Origin: a virus
Virus record (IMG/VR): IMGVR_UViG_3300020596_000002
Span: 1-43,546 of that record
Direction: 5' to 3' (one strand)
DNA length: 43,546 nt
Shown here: one piece after another, positions 9,356-17,394 of the stretch
How the letters are laid out: each line of letters opens with the position of its first letter
How positions within the stretch are numbered: position 1 is the first letter of the stretch
Notes under the pieces: model-generated
Told to the model about the DNA's origin: nothing
The model's input: the letters and a program-made list of their open reading frames with translations, nothing else
Databases searched by the model: none
Translations under genes and position numbers: made by a program

Positions 9356-11621
9356 GCCATGCTCCCGTATCTTGCCAATTGATCTTGCCTATTTTTATTT
9401 CGGAAGGAATAAGCATAGTCCTCCCATTTATGACTACTGGCTGTTCTCTGTTGGCTAGAGTGGGAAGAATTGCATCCATGTGTTCTGACTTGATCTGCAT
9501 AAATCTGCTGTCATGTATTTGTGCTTTAAGGCGAACGATGCCATTACTCGCAATACATATTTTATAATCTTCCCAAAAATCCTCATTGAGAAGATCTACT
9601 GAAAGATTCTGTGGGACATGGGCTACAATACTCCGCAAAGTATTATGTGCGCTGCTACCGCTAGTACTTCCAAATACTCTCCGTGTCCAACCAAGTGGAC
9701 TAACAAGATGTTTAGTTTGTTTCACCTCATTTAACACTGTCTGATACCATCGCTTTAATTCTGGGAATGGGTCATGATAAAGTGAGAGTAGCCAAGCAGC
9801 AAAAGATCTTATTTCCATCTTCTTACCGAGTTCTCGCATTATCTTAAATAATTCCTGCGGTGTTACAGTAAGTACAAAAGTCCACTCGCCCATAAGATAA
9901 TTACTGCCGTGGATAATGCGCTTCATTATTTTGTCGCGCTGGTATTTAGTTACACTTTCGTATGGAACACCAAAGAGCATGGAGTAAAGCTGCTTATAGT
10001 AGTCTTTATCTGTATTCTCCAGCGCAGCTACCATAGTCCAGCACTTAGAAGAATAACCTACTATCCTGGCTTCGCTCTTGCTCTTATCTATCTCGACTAG
10101 AGTATAGCCTTCGTCTGGTAGGAAGGTTTCCTTTATACCTTCCTGTGGAATATTCTGTACTTGAAGGCCATAACTTTGCCACTCCTTTCCACTATCCCTA
10201 CTACTATCCCAAAGACCAAAGGCACTTTTGCTACTCGCCATACGTCCTGTTTCTGTTCCTGTCGGACGTACTGTCCATAGTGCTCTGTCACCGTCAAAAA
10301 GATAATAGTTTAGATAGGTTGTAGCTTCCTTCTGTACTTCCTTAAAAGCAAGATGTTCTTTGACCAAGCGTGCGAGTAAGGGGTGCTGCATAGCTACCTG
10401 ATTTAATTCCTTCTCGCCTGTTGCTGATTTGGTAATACTTTTGGGTCTCTTAGCACCTAGCATCCCATAGAAGAACTGAGATACTTGCTTAGGAGAGCCA
10501 GGATTATAATTTGAAAATTGTGTGTATATGCTAAAGTTATTCTTAATGTCTGTTGCTTTATCTATCGCTGCATTCAGGCGCGTTTTTCTACCGACAACAT
10601 CTATCTTGCATCCTTCGAATGCGCAGTAGATTGAAGGATATGTAAGCCTAAAAGTGCGCTTATAATTGTGTATCCAATAATCTGTTGGTGTGGACAGCAT
10701 CAATTGCTGGAGTGCAATGCGCAGTGTAATCCAAGAATCTTTTGCACAATAGGCCCAATAGCTAACAATGTCTTTATTGCTCCCTGCCGTATCTGCTTCA
10801 TGTTTCCACTGGCAATGATCGTATAAATAAAGTGAAGAATTAAAATCTAAGCTTTGATAGAGTTCACTAAATCTACTCCAACCGAATACCATTGTGTCCA
10901 TAAGAAACTCCAATGGCTCAGCATTATAGGTTATGGAATAGGTGGCATCGTAGATTCCATTGTGCGCTATCTTGGGAATGCGCAATTTATTTATTGTTTG
11001 AATTGTTTGTATTGCTTCCCCGAATTCTTCTTTCCTGAAATAATGATTCTTATCAAAATCAAACAATGGTATCACATAGGTTGTCATTGTTCCATCTGCA
11101 AACCAAAGAGAAAAAGATACACAGGTTATCATCCTATAGGCTGGCTTAGTTTCAATGTCATAGCTAATTAGTTCAGCCCTGCGTGCATTACTAATTAAAG
11201 TATCCCATTTCTCTCTATTATCTGCTACGATGAAACTGAATTCCGCTATGGGTATTTTGCACGTTTTAACTTTTTCCAAGTCACGATCAAGTAACCACCG
11301 GCCAAAAGGCACAGCGACAAGATGTTCCAAAGGATTAATGCAATAAATAGGTACATTGTAGTTAAAGCGGCTACCACGATATTCATCAAGGGTCGCGCCT
11401 TTCTTATTGCCTACCATTGGCCTATTGGTTATCTTTTCAAGGCTAGATGTATTGCTTATAATAATAGCATCGCAGTATTTATCCTTAGCAATGCCTACCA
11501 ATTCTGTTGCCTCATAAGTACTTGAACTCATGAGTGCTGTATGCCCGTGATTCCTAAGAATGTTCTGATACATTCCTATAAATCGTTTATCATCTGGGCT
11601 AACATTAAGTAGCAGGCGCAT
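9342..11621 (-). CDS. polA: DNA polymerase, family A, with 3'-5' exonuclease
   Basis: The 759-aa protein copies the phage genome. The exonuclease domain has Exo I D155-I-E157, Exo II N221..D225 (AHNGIYD) and Exo III Y291xxxD295, so proofreading looks intact. In the polymerase domain TGTETGRMAS lies near 454-463, motif A is EIDKSKSEAR with D512, the motif B region is 562-578 (K567, G572, Y575), and motif C is QIHDSR with D704. Two unusual residues appear by eye alignment. The position matching E. coli Phe762 is His571, and the usual HDE of motif C is HDS. There is no 5'-3' exonuclease domain. Start ATG 11621 has AGAGGAAA upstream and overlaps the preceding gene. Confidence 0.92.
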   Translation of the reverse strand: MRLLLNVSPDDKRFIGMYQNILRNHGHTALMSSSTYEATELVGIAKDKYCDAIIISNTSSLEKITNRPMVGNKKGATLDEYRGSRFNYNVPIYCINPLEHLVAVPFGRWLLDRDLEKVKTCKIPIAEFSFIVADNREKWDTLISNARRAELISYDIETKPAYRMITCVSFSLWFADGTMTTYVIPLFDFDKNHYFRKEEFGEAIQTIQTINKLRIPKIAHNGIYDATYSITYNAEPLEFLMDTMVFGWSRFSELYQSLDFNSSLYLYDHCQWKHEADTAGSNKDIVSYWAYCAKDSWITLRIALQQLMLSTPTDYWIHNYKRTFRLTYPSIYCAFEGCKIDVVGRKTRLNAAIDKATDIKNNFSIYTQFSNYNPGSPKQVSQFFYGMLGAKRPKSITKSATGEKELNQVAMQHPLLARLVKEHLAFKEVQKEATTYLNYYLFDGDRALWTVRPTGTETGRMASSKSAFGLWDSSRDSGKEWQSYGLQVQNIPQEGIKETFLPDEGYTLVEIDKSKSEARIVGYSSKCWTMVAALENTDKDYYKQLYSMLFGVPYESVTKYQRDKIMKRIIHGSNYLMGEWTFVLTVTPQELFKIMRELGKKMEIRSFAAWLLSLYHDPFPELKRWYQTVLNEVKQTKHLVSPLGWTRRVFGSTSGSSAHNTLRSIVAHVPQNLSVDLLNEDFWEDYKICIASNGIVRLKAQIHDSRFMQIKSEHMDAILPTLANREQPVVINGRTMLIPSEIKIGKINWQDTGAWHGST

Positions 11622-11904
11622 ACATTTCCTCTATTTCCATTAATGTCCAAAACACTTCTTCTCTGGATACACCAAGGTGCTCGGCTAATTCTTGTATTTC
11701 ATAATTCTGAAGGGATCTATGAAGTTTTTTGTATGTCTGTATTGCTGGCTTAGGTTTCCCTAGCCAATATACGAGTGCCCTGAATCCTTCAAAGTATTTA
11801 AGGTATAGCATATCTGGTGCCCTGAGATATAGTGTTAATAGCGTTGCTGCGCTGCATTCCTCTGTGGTAGTAGGGAATACGTGTGGCGCGTATAAATCAT
11901 CCAT
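11605..11904 (-). CDS. Hypothetical protein, 99 aa, possible winged-helix/HTH
   Basis: I chose ATG 11904 (MDDLYAPHVF) because AAGGAG lies 6 bases upstream; an ATG further upstream at 11937 lacks such a site. The C-terminal part (YEIQELAEHLGVSREEVFWTLMEIEEMY) resembles a helix-turn-helix, with the turn at HLGVS. It overlaps the polymerase start by 17 bases. A small regulator or polymerase accessory protein is possible, but the family is not recognised. Confidence 0.7.
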   Translation of the reverse strand: MDDLYAPHVFPTTTEECSAATLLTLYLRAPDMLYLKYFEGFRALVYWLGKPKPAIQTYKKLHRSLQNYEIQELAEHLGVSREEVFWTLMEIEEMYAPAT

Positions 11905-11930
11905 GTCGTTCTCCTTAATAGGCATAATGG

Positions 11931-11950
11931 AGGGCACTATTAAATGCCCT
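11931..11950. terminator. Short hairpin between leftward genes (weak)
   Basis: The arms AGGGCA (11931-11936) and TGCCCT (11945-11950) enclose an 8-base loop. The hairpin lies in the 64-base gap between the SSB-like gene and the 99-aa gene. No clear T-tract follows in the leftward direction, so it may attenuate transcription or protect mRNA ends rather than terminate. Confidence 0.35.
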
Positions 11951-11968
11951 CTTTATACCTACATCATT

Positions 11969-12451
11969 TTATCCTGCGTGAGGACCCGGCTTAATATCGT
12001 TAAGGTTGACGTTCTCATACTGTCCGTCGCTCTTAATACGAATGCGAGCATTAAACACTACATTCTCAGTAAGTGCATTGAATAACTCTTTCCATGATGC
12101 ACCTTTAACTACCTCTGCTCCCAGAATCTTATCGCAGAATTGCTTGAGATAGGTTTTACCCACCTCATCCCAATTGAATCCATTAGAAAACAATGAACCA
12201 TCAGGTACACCAGCTTCTCCATCTGCTACTTCAATCGTTTTTACTACGCCGATAACAACGTTTACTCTGGACTTCTTTTCCATTTCACCTATTTTGTTTT
12301 TCTTCTCCGTTGTTTTCGGCTTTACCGATACGATCGTAAGATCATATAGACCATTAGGGGGAGTAATGAAATCCGGCGCAGACGTTACATCATCCACCGA
12401 CGAGTCCAAGTCCATATCTCCACTGTGCTCATTATCCATAAGTCCGCTCAT
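11969..12451 (-). CDS. Probable single-stranded DNA-binding protein
   Basis: The protein is 160 aa. An acidic N-terminus (DNEHSGDMDLDSSVDD) precedes a beta-rich core (GLYDLTIVSVKP, RVNVVIGVVKTIEV, VVFNARIRIKSDGQYENVNL) consistent with an OB-fold seen in phage SSB-like proteins. It sits between a Sak4-like ATPase and the DNA polymerase, where phages often place their SSB. Start ATG 12451 has AAGGAAT upstream. The acidic tail that SSBs usually carry at the C-terminus is here at the N-terminus. The call rests on fold appearance and context. Confidence 0.55.
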   Translation of the reverse strand: MSGLMDNEHSGDMDLDSSVDDVTSAPDFITPPNGLYDLTIVSVKPKTTEKKNKIGEMEKKSRVNVVIGVVKTIEVADGEAGVPDGSLFSNGFNWDEVGKTYLKQFCDKILGAEVVKGASWKELFNALTENVVFNARIRIKSDGQYENVNLNDIKPGPHAG

Positions 12452-12508
12452 TTTACTATTCCTTAAAGTTAAATTAAACTACGCTCAAAATTGAGCACTT
12501 ATTGGGAT

Positions 12509-13414
12509 TTACTTCTTTAATACAATATTAGTCTTTCCCAATTTTGCCATCTCTAAATAATAAGCTAGAGATTGCAGACCAATATCTTCTTCTACTTTAA
12601 GCCCTATTCTGCTACCAACCATTGCTTCCATGGTAGAAGTACTGCTACTCATTCCCATGTGTTTACCTAATTTCTTCTTTAACCATATCTTACTACCGAA
12701 GCGATTAGAAGTTTGCGCTGCAAAGCTTTTAGTTCCGATCATAGGATAGAATTTATCCTTAATTAACTTTTGGTCTTTGTTGATATCTTCATTATCACTA
12801 CCGACATATAGACGCGCTATCCATACATGGTTAGTGGTACCTGCTTGCACGACAGATAAGGTATCTGTTAATACCCTGGCAAGTGGATCGTATTCATCCC
12901 ATGTAGGTTTATAACCTGTCCCTTTTCCTTTGCAGAAAAAGGAAAGGATGCTGTCTGTGTATTGACTTGCATCATCTAATACAATCACGTCTCTTTTACC
13001 GAGTGTGAAAAGATTAAACGGCATCCATCCATCTACTACCTTTTCTTTAATACAGATAGGACAATCGCATCTACCATGCAAGCCACATATCTGCCATATT
13101 CTGTTCGTTGTATAAATCTTGGATATAGTTTCATATCCGTAGTGCTGAAGTGGCGTATCAATTATCTTGATAAGCTTTATCTTTTTTGCAGCCGCGTTGC
13201 TTAGTCGTCCTTCTGCTGCCATTCTAATAATGGTTTCGCTGCCATTGGTAATGTCGAACCAATATATAGTATCGAACATGCTACTTTCTGCTAAAGTAGC
13301 AATATACGCTGTTTTGCCCGTTCCACCATCGCCATAAATGACGATAGTATCACAAGGTAATTCCGCTGTCTCAGCTTTATTACGGAGAGCAGCTAATTCT
13401 TCTATTGACTTCAT
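12509..13414 (-). CDS. Sak4-like/RecA-like recombination ATPase
   Basis: The protein is 301 aa. Walker A is GDGGTGKT at residues 28-35 (K34) and Walker B is VIVLDD at 143-148 with a following Ser. Between them is a cysteine insert, C110-x5-C116-x-C118-x2-C121 (CGLHGRCDCPIC), likely binding zinc. The size and layout fit the AAA/RecA-fold single-strand annealing ATPases (Sak4 type) next to phage SSB genes, and an SSB-like gene follows. It probably drives recombination or recombination-dependent replication. An alternative is a generic AAA ATPase involved in replication. Confidence 0.7.
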   Translation of the reverse strand: MKSIEELAALRNKAETAELPCDTIVIYGDGGTGKTAYIATLAESSMFDTIYWFDITNGSETIIRMAAEGRLSNAAAKKIKLIKIIDTPLQHYGYETISKIYTTNRIWQICGLHGRCDCPICIKEKVVDGWMPFNLFTLGKRDVIVLDDASQYTDSILSFFCKGKGTGYKPTWDEYDPLARVLTDTLSVVQAGTTNHVWIARLYVGSDNEDINKDQKLIKDKFYPMIGTKSFAAQTSNRFGSKIWLKKKLGKHMGMSSSTSTMEAMVGSRIGLKVEEDIGLQSLAYYLEMAKLGKTNIVLKK

Positions 13415-13416
13415 GA

Positions 13417-13641
13417 TTATTCCCGCTCAAAAGTAAGAAAATATGTCATGCAGGCAATTGTGCCACTACTATTATTCACTTCTAGCGCACACGCAAGCGC
13501 GATAGGATCTCTAGATTGTGCGATTATTTTATTTTTATTCATATAATACACTGAAATAAATCCAAACATTAATACTAAGCCCCCCATAAGCAGGGTAACG
13601 ATTAGTATGGTAGTTGCATTGTCGCTGAAACCATCTCTCAT
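13417..13641 (-). CDS. Small single-span membrane protein
   Basis: I chose start ATG 13641 (MRDGFSDNAT) because AAAGGA lies about 7 bases upstream; the frame is open further upstream without a good site. The 74-aa product has one strong transmembrane helix at about residues 11-32 (TILIVTLLMGGLVLMFGFISVYY). A soluble C-terminal part with several cysteines follows. It lies next to the split O-antigen ligase fragments and could be a partner in envelope modification or an unrelated membrane effector. Confidence 0.65.
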   Translation of the reverse strand: MRDGFSDNATTILIVTLLMGGLVLMFGFISVYYMNKNKIIAQSRDPIALACALEVNNSSGTIACMTYFLTFERE

Positions 13642-13651
13642 GATTTTTCCT

Positions 13652-13951
13652 TTAGTGTATTTGATTGAAAATGATTTTGAGTCTTTCTTTTTCCCACGAT
13701 ACATCTTTATTTTGTAGCTGTAATAATTTAATTCTTTGCCTAATTAACCACGGGCTAGGTGCGCTTTGTAAGGCTAATTGATTTAGTTCTAGCTTATCAT
13801 CAATTTTTATTATGCTGTTCGCATTTATTTTCCATGCACGATAGAGCACAGTCCAATGGTTCCACAGCCCTAGTTTATCTTCCACTGCTACAGCATTCAC
13901 GTATGAAACACAACAACAAATTATCAGTATTCCTGTTATCACTTTTTGCAC
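13652..13951 (-). CDS. PglL/O-antigen ligase-like protein, fragment D (C-terminal domain)
   Basis: Starting at GTG 13951, the 99-aa product has an N-terminal hydrophobic helix (VITGILIICCCVSYVNAVA). A helical region with LNQLALQSAPSPWLIRQRIKLLQ follows and resembles the soluble C-terminal part of PglL-type O-oligosaccharyltransferases. It overlaps fragment C by 13 bases. The junction TGC AAA AAG TGA has five A bases, where a -1 slip would fuse C and D as ...TQCKKVITGIL. It may be a separate subunit, a frameshift product or a decayed remnant. Confidence 0.55.
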   Translation of the reverse strand: MQKVITGILIICCCVSYVNAVAVEDKLGLWNHWTVLYRAWKINANSIIKIDDKLELNQLALQSAPSPWLIRQRIKLLQLQNKDVSWEKERLKIIFNQIH

Positions 13952-14310
13952 TGTGTCATTCCCAGAACTAATCCGAAAATTATTAGGTATTGCATATAGG
14001 CGTAAGGGAATTCCACAAGACTATGAAAGAACATTATTGCTGCTATGCCATATAAAGGGACATCGTTAGCCCTAAAGTTCCTAGGAATACTGCACAATAA
14101 TACAATAACAATAAGTGCCAGTCCAATAATTCCCGTTTCAGCCATAAAATGAATAAAGATATTATGCGCATTGCGATCCATTCCCATTGTTGCACTATTC
14201 TCATATAACCAGTATGGTAATTCGCCCCATCCTATACCAAACCACGGCGCAGAAAGAAAGGCATTGAAAGCTTGTATCCATAGGTCAATTCTTATTGTGA
14301 TAGAATCCAT
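13939..14310 (-). CDS. PglL/O-antigen ligase-like protein, fragment C (Wzy_C core)
   Basis: The 123-aa fragment carries the diagnostic part of the Wzy_C family: APWFGIGWGE, then NAHNIFIHFMAETGIIGL, then HSLVEFPYAYMQYLIIFGLVLG. These match the conserved periplasmic loop and last helices of PglL/WaaL ligases. In those enzymes the loop His contributes to transfer of polyprenyl-linked glycans to lipid A core or protein. ATG 14310 lies 26 bases inside the end of fragment B, which is +1 relative to it. An in-frame TAG sits just upstream, so C cannot simply extend leftward. Confidence 0.7.
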   Translation of the reverse strand: MDSITIRIDLWIQAFNAFLSAPWFGIGWGELPYWLYENSATMGMDRNAHNIFIHFMAETGIIGLALIVIVLLCSIPRNFRANDVPLYGIAAIMFFHSLVEFPYAYMQYLIIFGLVLGMTQCKK

Positions 14311-14713
14311 GCGCTACCCACAGAATGATAAGATAAAACAAAGCTGTTTTGCTTCCCGACAGCATCAATGCCACAGAGAGGATAGCGAATACCACTGGAT
14401 GGTTAAAAGAACTAGCCATGCCGCAGGCTATCCAATTTGCGAACAGATTTTTCTGTCCTATTAAGCCCGGAATTCCAATAATATTAGGCTGAATGACAAG
14501 TAGCGCCAGCGGAATTGACATTATAGCACTCCATCGAATACCCGCTAGAAGATACGCTTTCTTATCTTCTATCAAGGGGCCATAGTGAAGGCAGATAAGA
14601 AAGATGGCGATATAACATGCAGCCAATACGCCTTTATCTGGATAATATGTGGGCTGTGTGAGAATGTGCAGGATTAGAATAATTCCCGCGCTATTCCTTA
14701 TGATTCTTTCCAT
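14285..14713 (-). CDS. PglL/O-antigen ligase-like protein, fragment B (membrane helices)
   Basis: This frame is open upstream to a TTG at 14851, but the membrane-like sequence begins only near MERIIRNSAG (ATG 14713), so that start is preferred (142 aa). It contains several transmembrane segments and the family-typical IPGLIGQKNLFANW and LSGSKTALFYL motifs. It continues fragment A in the -1 frame with a 16-base overlap and is followed by fragment C in +1. As a whole the four pieces resemble a shortened PglL (about 395 aa; family members are often 550-600). Confidence 0.65.
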   Translation of the reverse strand: MERIIRNSAGIILILHILTQPTYYPDKGVLAACYIAIFLICLHYGPLIEDKKAYLLAGIRWSAIMSIPLALLVIQPNIIGIPGLIGQKNLFANWIACGMASSFNHPVVFAILSVALMLSGSKTALFYLIILWVAHGFYHNKN

Positions 14714-14847
14714 AGCAATAGGCATCCCAATAATACGCAGGCTATTATTTCCTGCCAAAAAGATTGCGGTTCTGGATTCATTGATGGTATCAAGAATGGG
14801 ATGAAAGCAATGGCAAATACTATTGTAGATTTGATCTTTGTGTCCAT
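14698..14847 (-). CDS. PglL/O-antigen ligase-like protein, fragment A (N-terminus)
   Basis: This 49-aa frame begins at ATG 14847, nine bases after a strong GGAGGT site, which decides the start. It encodes two hydrophobic segments around a loop (IPFLIPSMNPEPQSFWQEI) like the N-termini of PglL proteins, which have a Pro-x-Pro..Phe-Tyr loop after helix 1. It stops at TAA 14698, just after the ATG of fragment B. The start overlaps the end of the 81-aa gene upstream by 28 bases. Its short length makes it easy to miss. Confidence 0.6.
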   Translation of the reverse strand: MDTKIKSTIVFAIAFIPFLIPSMNPEPQSFWQEIIACVLLGCLLLWKES

Positions 14848-15065
14848 ACAAGTCTTACCTCCGTTATACCTTTTGCATTAGTATATAATTCCTCACAAAA
14901 ATCAAACTCTTTGATGTTCGTTACATGCCCTAGAAATTGTAGCGTTTCTGTTACCCTAAACTCTAATGTTTCCCCAGTATAATATCGGCTTAATTCTGTT
15001 CTAGCGTGTTCTTCGTCCGTCATAGCCAAAACATGGGGCGGAATATATACAGATACTGTGCTCAT
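14820..15065 (-). CDS. Hypothetical protein, 81 aa
   Basis: A soluble, slightly acidic small protein (MSTVSVYIPPHVLAMTDEE...) that I do not recognise. It starts at ATG 15065, overlapping the previous stop (ATGA), with GAGGAT upstream. Its 3' end carries the ribosome site and start of the O-antigen ligase fragment A, so its translation is likely coupled to that gene. Confidence 0.7.
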   Translation of the reverse strand: MSTVSVYIPPHVLAMTDEEHARTELSRYYTGETLEFRVTETLQFLGHVTNIKEFDFCEELYTNAKGITEVRLVWTQRSNLQ

Positions 15066-15298
15066 TTCATCCTCGCTACATAAAGTTTTTTCTGATATTC
15101 AAAAATACGGTATTCGCGCTCTGGCGGTATATTCAATTCTGCCATTTGCACAAATGGTTTATTTTGAGAATTGTAAATAAGATTACTGATAACTTGCCTA
15201 TTGCCGAAACTATTGGATACCCTAACGAATGTACCAATATGCAATTCATGCACTCTGGCAATTATCGTTTCTGACAAACCACTAATTGGTCTAGCCAT
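15062..15298 (-). CDS. Hypothetical protein, 78 aa
   Basis: ATG 15298 (MARPISGLSE) is preferred over an upstream GTG at 15313, because AGAGGG precedes it and it overlaps the upstream stop in TAATG. The product is small, basic and soluble. Several beta-like stretches (GTFVRVSNSFGNRQVISNLIY, REYRIFEYQKKLYVARMK) suggest a compact SH3- or KOW-like barrel. I cannot assign a function. Confidence 0.65.
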   Translation of the reverse strand: MARPISGLSETIIARVHELHIGTFVRVSNSFGNRQVISNLIYNSQNKPFVQMAELNIPPEREYRIFEYQKKLYVARMK

Positions 15299-15495
15299 TA
15301 TGCCCTCTTGCACAAGACTACTACTGTATCAATATCTTTGGGCGCCTTAAGCATAATAGGATGCTCATTAATACAAGACAGCACAACGGTGATAAGCTTA
15401 GTATTTTCGCTCATTAATACGTTTACTTTGACTACCATAAAACTAGCAAAAAGAATTATGCAAGTGGAAAATAAGGCTAATATATCTTTTGTCAT
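15298..15495 (-). CDS. Small membrane-anchored protein, 65 aa
   Basis: The N-terminal segment (ILALFSTCIILFASFMVVKVNVL) is a transmembrane helix or uncleaved signal anchor, followed by about 40 residues that include two cysteines. AGAGGAAA precedes ATG 15495, and the start overlaps the nuclease gene stop. Function unknown; it could be one of several small envelope-targeted early proteins in this unit. Confidence 0.65.
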   Translation of the reverse strand: MTKDILALFSTCIILFASFMVVKVNVLMSENTKLITVVLSCINEHPIMLKAPKDIDTVVVLCKRA

Positions 15496-16382
15496 ATGGT
15501 TTCCTCTATTCTTCTAACATGGTCAGCGACAATGGTATTTAAATCGAATACGAAATCATATACATTTGTATCGGGTTCATTTACTCGGGGAACATCGCTC
15601 TTTCTTAATTGGCATGTGCCGAAGTATACACATGGACGTCCCCAAGCTTGGCAATGCCCACCACGCATAGGGAAGAAATTAACCTTTTGCATATATTGCA
15701 AGCGTTGAATATCCATTCCAAGCGTAATAAACCAGTCTAATCTATCCCTTAATGTTCTTTGATAAGACAATACATGAAAGACCACATTGGTCAATTCCTT
15801 ACCTTTCATCTGTCCTATTAGATTGATTGTCTGAAACGATGTTAATTCTGCTCCTGCAATAGCGTCGAGTATGATTGAATATCCAAGTGTTTGAGAGGAA
15901 TTTTTATACATCGGTTCAATATCGTTCCATCTTGCGCTCGTGCTCTTACATTCAAGAATAGCATGGATTCCTGTTTGTCTATTACGCAAGACAATATCAA
16001 TATATGCGACATCGTATATTTCGGCGTTAATATTGAGTCTTGCAGATAATTCGATAGCAGGTTTTCCGTTAAACGATGCAACCTCCCAATCCTTTCGGAG
16101 CTTATCGAGTGTAAAGAAGGCCATTCGGAGTAGGGCACAAGAGATATATCCATTATATTCCTCAGTATCTATGATCGGCCAATAGGCCAACCAACAAGCC
16201 AAAATTGCCTTATCTTTATCCCCTGATAATATATATTCTGCTACACCACTACCAAAACCATGCCCGTGTGAAAAGTATTCTTTGAATTCCTGTTTAGGTG
16301 CGGGGCCTACCAGCTTTATTAACTGATATTTTCTTTCACAGCCATGCAGCAATTCTCTACTAGAATAAGATGTACGCAACAT
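15492..16382 (-). CDS. PD-(D/E)XK nuclease of the Cas4/RecB type with likely 4Fe-4S cluster
   Basis: The protein is 296 aa. The catalytic core is readable: YID (D129) followed by ECK (E144, K146) and a QxxxY motif (Q164, Y168). Cysteines C15 near the N-terminus and C244, C251, C257 near the C-terminus (GGHCQAWGRPCVYFGTC) have the spacing of the iron-sulfur ligands in Cas4, AddB and Dna2 nucleases. It probably trims DNA ends in replication or recombination, working with the Sak4-like ATPase and the polymerase. It is not part of any CRISPR locus. ATG 16382 follows the DHH gene by three bases. Confidence 0.85.
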   Translation of the reverse strand: MLRTSYSSRELLHGCERKYQLIKLVGPAPKQEFKEYFSHGHGFGSGVAEYILSGDKDKAILACWLAYWPIIDTEEYNGYISCALLRMAFFTLDKLRKDWEVASFNGKPAIELSARLNINAEIYDVAYIDIVLRNRQTGIHAILECKSTSARWNDIEPMYKNSSQTLGYSIILDAIAGAELTSFQTINLIGQMKGKELTNVVFHVLSYQRTLRDRLDWFITLGMDIQRLQYMQKVNFFPMRGGHCQAWGRPCVYFGTCQLRKSDVPRVNEPDTNVYDFVFDLNTIVADHVRRIEETI

Positions 16383-16385
16383 ATG

Positions 16386-17324
16386 CTATTCTCTCATTTC
16401 ACGTGTATATAGGGCTAGTTTGTTAGTGATATTATTAACTAGGGATAGATATCCCTCATGATATGTAAATCCCGCAGCATTAGCGTGCCCACCACCATCA
16501 AATAATTTAGCAAAGTCGCCACAATTAACCCAACGATGAGTACCGGTATGACTTCTCAGCGATACCTTAATATTTTCTTCGTTATCCATATTCCAAATTA
16601 CGGCTAATCTTTTTTTGTCAGCGATTCTATTACCTATCTCCGAGGCTAAATGATACGGCGCATTGCATATGGCGAAGTGCCAATAATCATTCACATTAGA
16701 TTTCAATATTAACTCTATTTCAAGCTTCATTTTCTGCAAAAGGCTATTACCGACGGTTATGGCTGTATATTTTGAGATGTCTGGGTCTGCGGTTTTTGAC
16801 GAAGATTCTAGCCATGATTGTAGGTCTGACCTATACAATGATAGCCATGCGTGTATATCCCTTGTATATAGCAATTTAAATTGCCACCTATCTCTATCAT
16901 CTATTGCCCGAATCATCCAATGAGTATCCAAACGCTCAACTATGTATTTAGAGCTATTCTCATGAAACCACATAGCAGTTCCCATTGCGCCTGACCATTC
17001 ATTATTTCTGGCCAAAAACAGGGTAAGGTTATTATGTTTCATATCGTCGTGCATGACGTGTAGATCCAGCGCATCTATTGCTGTTTGATGATGATCGATA
17101 AGTGTAACATTATCAAATCTTGTGCATAGATAATCTAGATCAGCCATTTCTGGGCACCAATCTAGAATATAAAGACAGGCACCACGGAGTTCGCTATACT
17201 TTGGTTTCACAGCATAATTTGCTGCGATAAACTGAACGTCATCTTTAGGAAGATAACGACTAGCTACCCATGCAGCAGCCATTCCATCCATACAATGCTC
17301 ATGATACAATACGGTATAATTCAT
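16386..17324 (-). CDS. DHH-family phosphoesterase
   Basis: The 312-aa protein contains HCMDG (D13), LYILDW (D55) and IDHH (D77, H78, H79), the metal-binding motifs of DHH phosphoesterases. A C-terminal DHHA1-like GGGHANAAGF follows at about 277-286. Members hydrolyse short RNA or DNA oligonucleotides, cyclic dinucleotides, pAp or polyphosphate. Here nucleotide recycling, or removal of a cyclic oligonucleotide defence signal, is possible, but the substrate cannot be read from sequence. AAAGGAAA precedes ATG 17324. Confidence 0.85.
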   Translation of the reverse strand: MNYTVLYHEHCMDGMAAAWVASRYLPKDDVQFIAANYAVKPKYSELRGACLYILDWCPEMADLDYLCTRFDNVTLIDHHQTAIDALDLHVMHDDMKHNNLTLFLARNNEWSGAMGTAMWFHENSSKYIVERLDTHWMIRAIDDRDRWQFKLLYTRDIHAWLSLYRSDLQSWLESSSKTADPDISKYTAITVGNSLLQKMKLEIELILKSNVNDYWHFAICNAPYHLASEIGNRIADKKRLAVIWNMDNEENIKVSLRSHTGTHRWVNCGDFAKLFDGGGHANAAGFTYHEGYLSLVNNITNKLALYTREMRE

Positions 17325-17394
17325 TTTATTTCCTTTAAATTCTGGCAGTTTTTAGTATAAGATCTTATACAGGGATATTCTGCCAACCAAACTT

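Noticed and set aside
14714-14851. TTG start at 14851 for ligase fragment B
   Set aside because: The GGAGGT site fits ATG 14847 in the other frame, and the first residues from TTG do not resemble a ligase N-terminus.
15492-16382. CRISPR-associated Cas4 call
   Set aside because: The nuclease is Cas4-like in motif layout but lies in a phage replication cluster without repeats or other cas genes.
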